Shown: piece after piece, positions 62,740 through 64,000 of the stretch
Layout of the letters: every line of letters starts with the position of its first letter
Position numbering within the stretch: the first letter of the stretch is position 1
NCBI RefSeq assembly: GCF_965638725.1
Contig: NC_134950.1
Coordinates: 11,842,101-11,906,100 of the forward strand
Direction of reading: 5' to 3'
DNA: 64,000 nt
From: Aptenodytes patagonicus
Lineage: Eukaryota > Chordata > Aves > Sphenisciformes > Spheniscidae
The notes under the pieces: model-generated
The model's database searches: none
The model's input: only the letters and a program-made list of their open reading frames with translations
Told to the model about the DNA's origin: nothing
Translations under genes and position numbers: made by a program

Positions 62740-62990
62740 GCCTCTCTTCTGTCATTTCATTTCCAGTCTAGATGTCTTCATACAAGAAAGTTTTTTTGTG
62801 CCTTTAATAGTTTTTCCTGCCTCTCTCTGAACTTTACTTTAACTGCCTTCTCTTTGAAGATAAGATCTCTGCAGATGAATACAGCATTCACAGTGAGGAT
62901 ACATAATTTGTATATAATCTCTCAGCTTTCTCTATTCATTTTTAATATGATCCTTTTCCTCTTGCTGTACTGTGATGGGCCTGATTTTGG
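62740..62990 (-). mobile_element. Ancient CR1/L3-like LINE fragment (tentative)
   Basis: The order CTGCCTCTCTCTGAACTTTA, AAGATAAGATCTCTGCAGAT, ACAGCATTCACAGTGAGGAT, then ACATAATTTGTATATAATCT resembles the reversed tail of old amniote CR1/L3 elements (the peptide block around erythroid-like KRIQRE before a TCAC-type 3' UTR). Recognition is from memory of the pattern and is uncertain. Confidence 0.45.
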
Positions 62991-63327
62991 GGACCCAGAA
63001 AAGAAAGCACTCATTGTTTTGGGCCCTTCTTGTCCATTTGTCAGTTACAAAACAAGGCAACATCTAGCTGGAGAGGTTTAGGCTGAAATTATTTCTGCTT
63101 CTAAAGAGCTTGGGAGGAAAAGCCTGCGATCAAGAAGGCTTTATATAAGGAAGCTAGTGTGGTGCCGGGATCAGTTCTTGGGAAAGTCAGAGCTCTCCTC
63201 CACAGAGTTATTCTAAAGAACACAAGTGCAGAAAAACAAAGCCATCCAACTGTAACATCTACTTGACCTCATGAGCCGAGTCTGTGTTTTGAAGTGTATT
63301 TTATACTGACTTAAGTAAGAAAATCTC

Positions 63328-63546
63328 TTACAGGAAAGACCTTAATTTCTCCTTCCGAAATGCCTCGATTTTCTGTACCAAGTCCTTTGGAAGAAGAGAG
63401 TGCTGGCTGCCAAGCAGAAGCACCTCGTTCCACCCCTTGTGCTTGTGCCAGGCTGTGGGACCCGGGCCCACACTTCCCAGCTGTCCTTCAGGCAGACAGA
63501 AGATTTTGAGTCTAATCACACGTAGGCAGACTTGAAGTTCTCTTTT
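63328..63546 (-). other. Exon-like 73-codon open segment, GC-rich, unassigned
   Basis: On the minus strand a frame opens right after an acceptor-like GGTAATGCCTACAG (exon start 63546) and runs 72 codons to TAA at 63328-63330. A donor-like GTAAGA overlaps the stop. The peptide includes LPEGQLGSVGPGPTAWHKHK and QHSLLPKDLVQKIEAFRKEK. The middle is clearly GC-richer than the AT-rich intron around it. No family is recognised; it could be a terminal exon, a fragment of a retrocopy, or chance. Confidence 0.3.
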
Positions 63547-64000
63547 CTGTAGGCATTACCCCTAAACTTATCTGTGCTAGCTTGAAATAATCTAAGGTAA
63601 TGCTTACCACAGTTCACACAGTTTTTCTACTCTGGTCTAAGTTAATTTTTTTTTTATATTTACTCAATAAAATAAGATATTGTGTTATGACCTTTTTTCT
63701 GAATGGGCTCCTAAGTCACCTCAAATTGACTCTCCTTCATGACAAAATGGATTACTTATCCCTGTTCTTTATTTTATCCTCTCCTGGTCCATATTTAATT
63801 GCTTTTTGAAATAAAAGGCTTCTCACATGCCATAGAAAGGGACTTAATTTTTCCAAATCTGATAAAGACTTTATTATCCACAACAATTTCAGATTTTGTG
63901 CCATGGGTCAGGAGACCAGACTAATTCCGTAGTTCAATAGTACTCTATTGAAATTATTCTTATGCTTAGAAAATTCAACAATGTTAACTTGTTCACCACC

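Larger units (their letters stand above)
32962..64000 (-). other. NSMCE2: Very large NSMCE2 intron (and possibly further upstream gene body)
   Basis: I searched the minus strand by eye for the known N-terminal NSMCE2 sequence (the SMC5-binding helices) and found none, so the preceding exon lies beyond 64000. The stretch is AT-rich. It holds MIR and CR1 fragments, a split MIR, tandem duplications and two exon-like open segments, all listed separately. Plus-strand frames such as 53706-54089 and 61584-62018 have no known domain. From about 33560 to 33880 a block ending in CCTTAATAAATG looks like a degraded LTR or repeat, but I cannot name it. Confidence 0.7.

Noticed and set aside
1-64000. CRISPR arrays, bacterial operons, tRNA, rRNA and small nuclear RNA genes
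   Set aside because: Looked for and not seen; the content is that of a vertebrate genome with split genes and retrotransposons.

Overview
The window is vertebrate nuclear DNA, almost certainly from a bird. The evidence is four 3'-truncated CR1 LINE copies ending in the avian ATTCTATGATTCTATG-type tail, a few old MIR SINE copies, long AT-rich introns and intergenic DNA, and two intron-split genes whose predicted proteins match vertebrate TRIB1 and NSMCE2. The gene order (NSMCE2 upstream of TRIB1, same orientation) is that of human 8q24.13. Both genes lie on the minus strand here.

Layout. 1 to about 13,490: intergenic DNA 3' of TRIB1, with two CR1 fragments, one MIR and no supportable gene. 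About 13,490-18,882: TRIB1, with a long 3' UTR and three coding exons (354 residues), preceded by a CpG-rich promoter region (about 18,400-19,400). This region carries a 33-base A tract and a 97-base, essentially perfect palindrome. About 19,400-28,850: the 10 kb TRIB1-NSMCE2 intergenic space, with no firm gene. About 28,850-32,961: the 3' UTR and last three coding exons of NSMCE2, which include the complete SP-RING SUMO-ligase domain. 32,962-64,000: no further recognisable NSMCE2 coding exon, so this is read as one intron of more than 31 kb. It contains CR1 and MIR copies, a nested CR1-in-CR1 insertion, a MIR split by a hairpin element, short tandem duplications, and two unassigned exon-like open segments on the gene's own strand.

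Functionally the genes are independent. TRIB1 is a pseudokinase scaffold that brings the COP1 ubiquitin ligase to C/EBP proteins and binds MEK1. NSMCE2 is the SUMO E3 subunit of the SMC5/6 genome-maintenance complex. The most surprising structural feature is the promoter palindrome, which could be a real cruciform-forming element or an assembly fold-back. No bacterial, CRISPR, tRNA or rRNA feature was seen.
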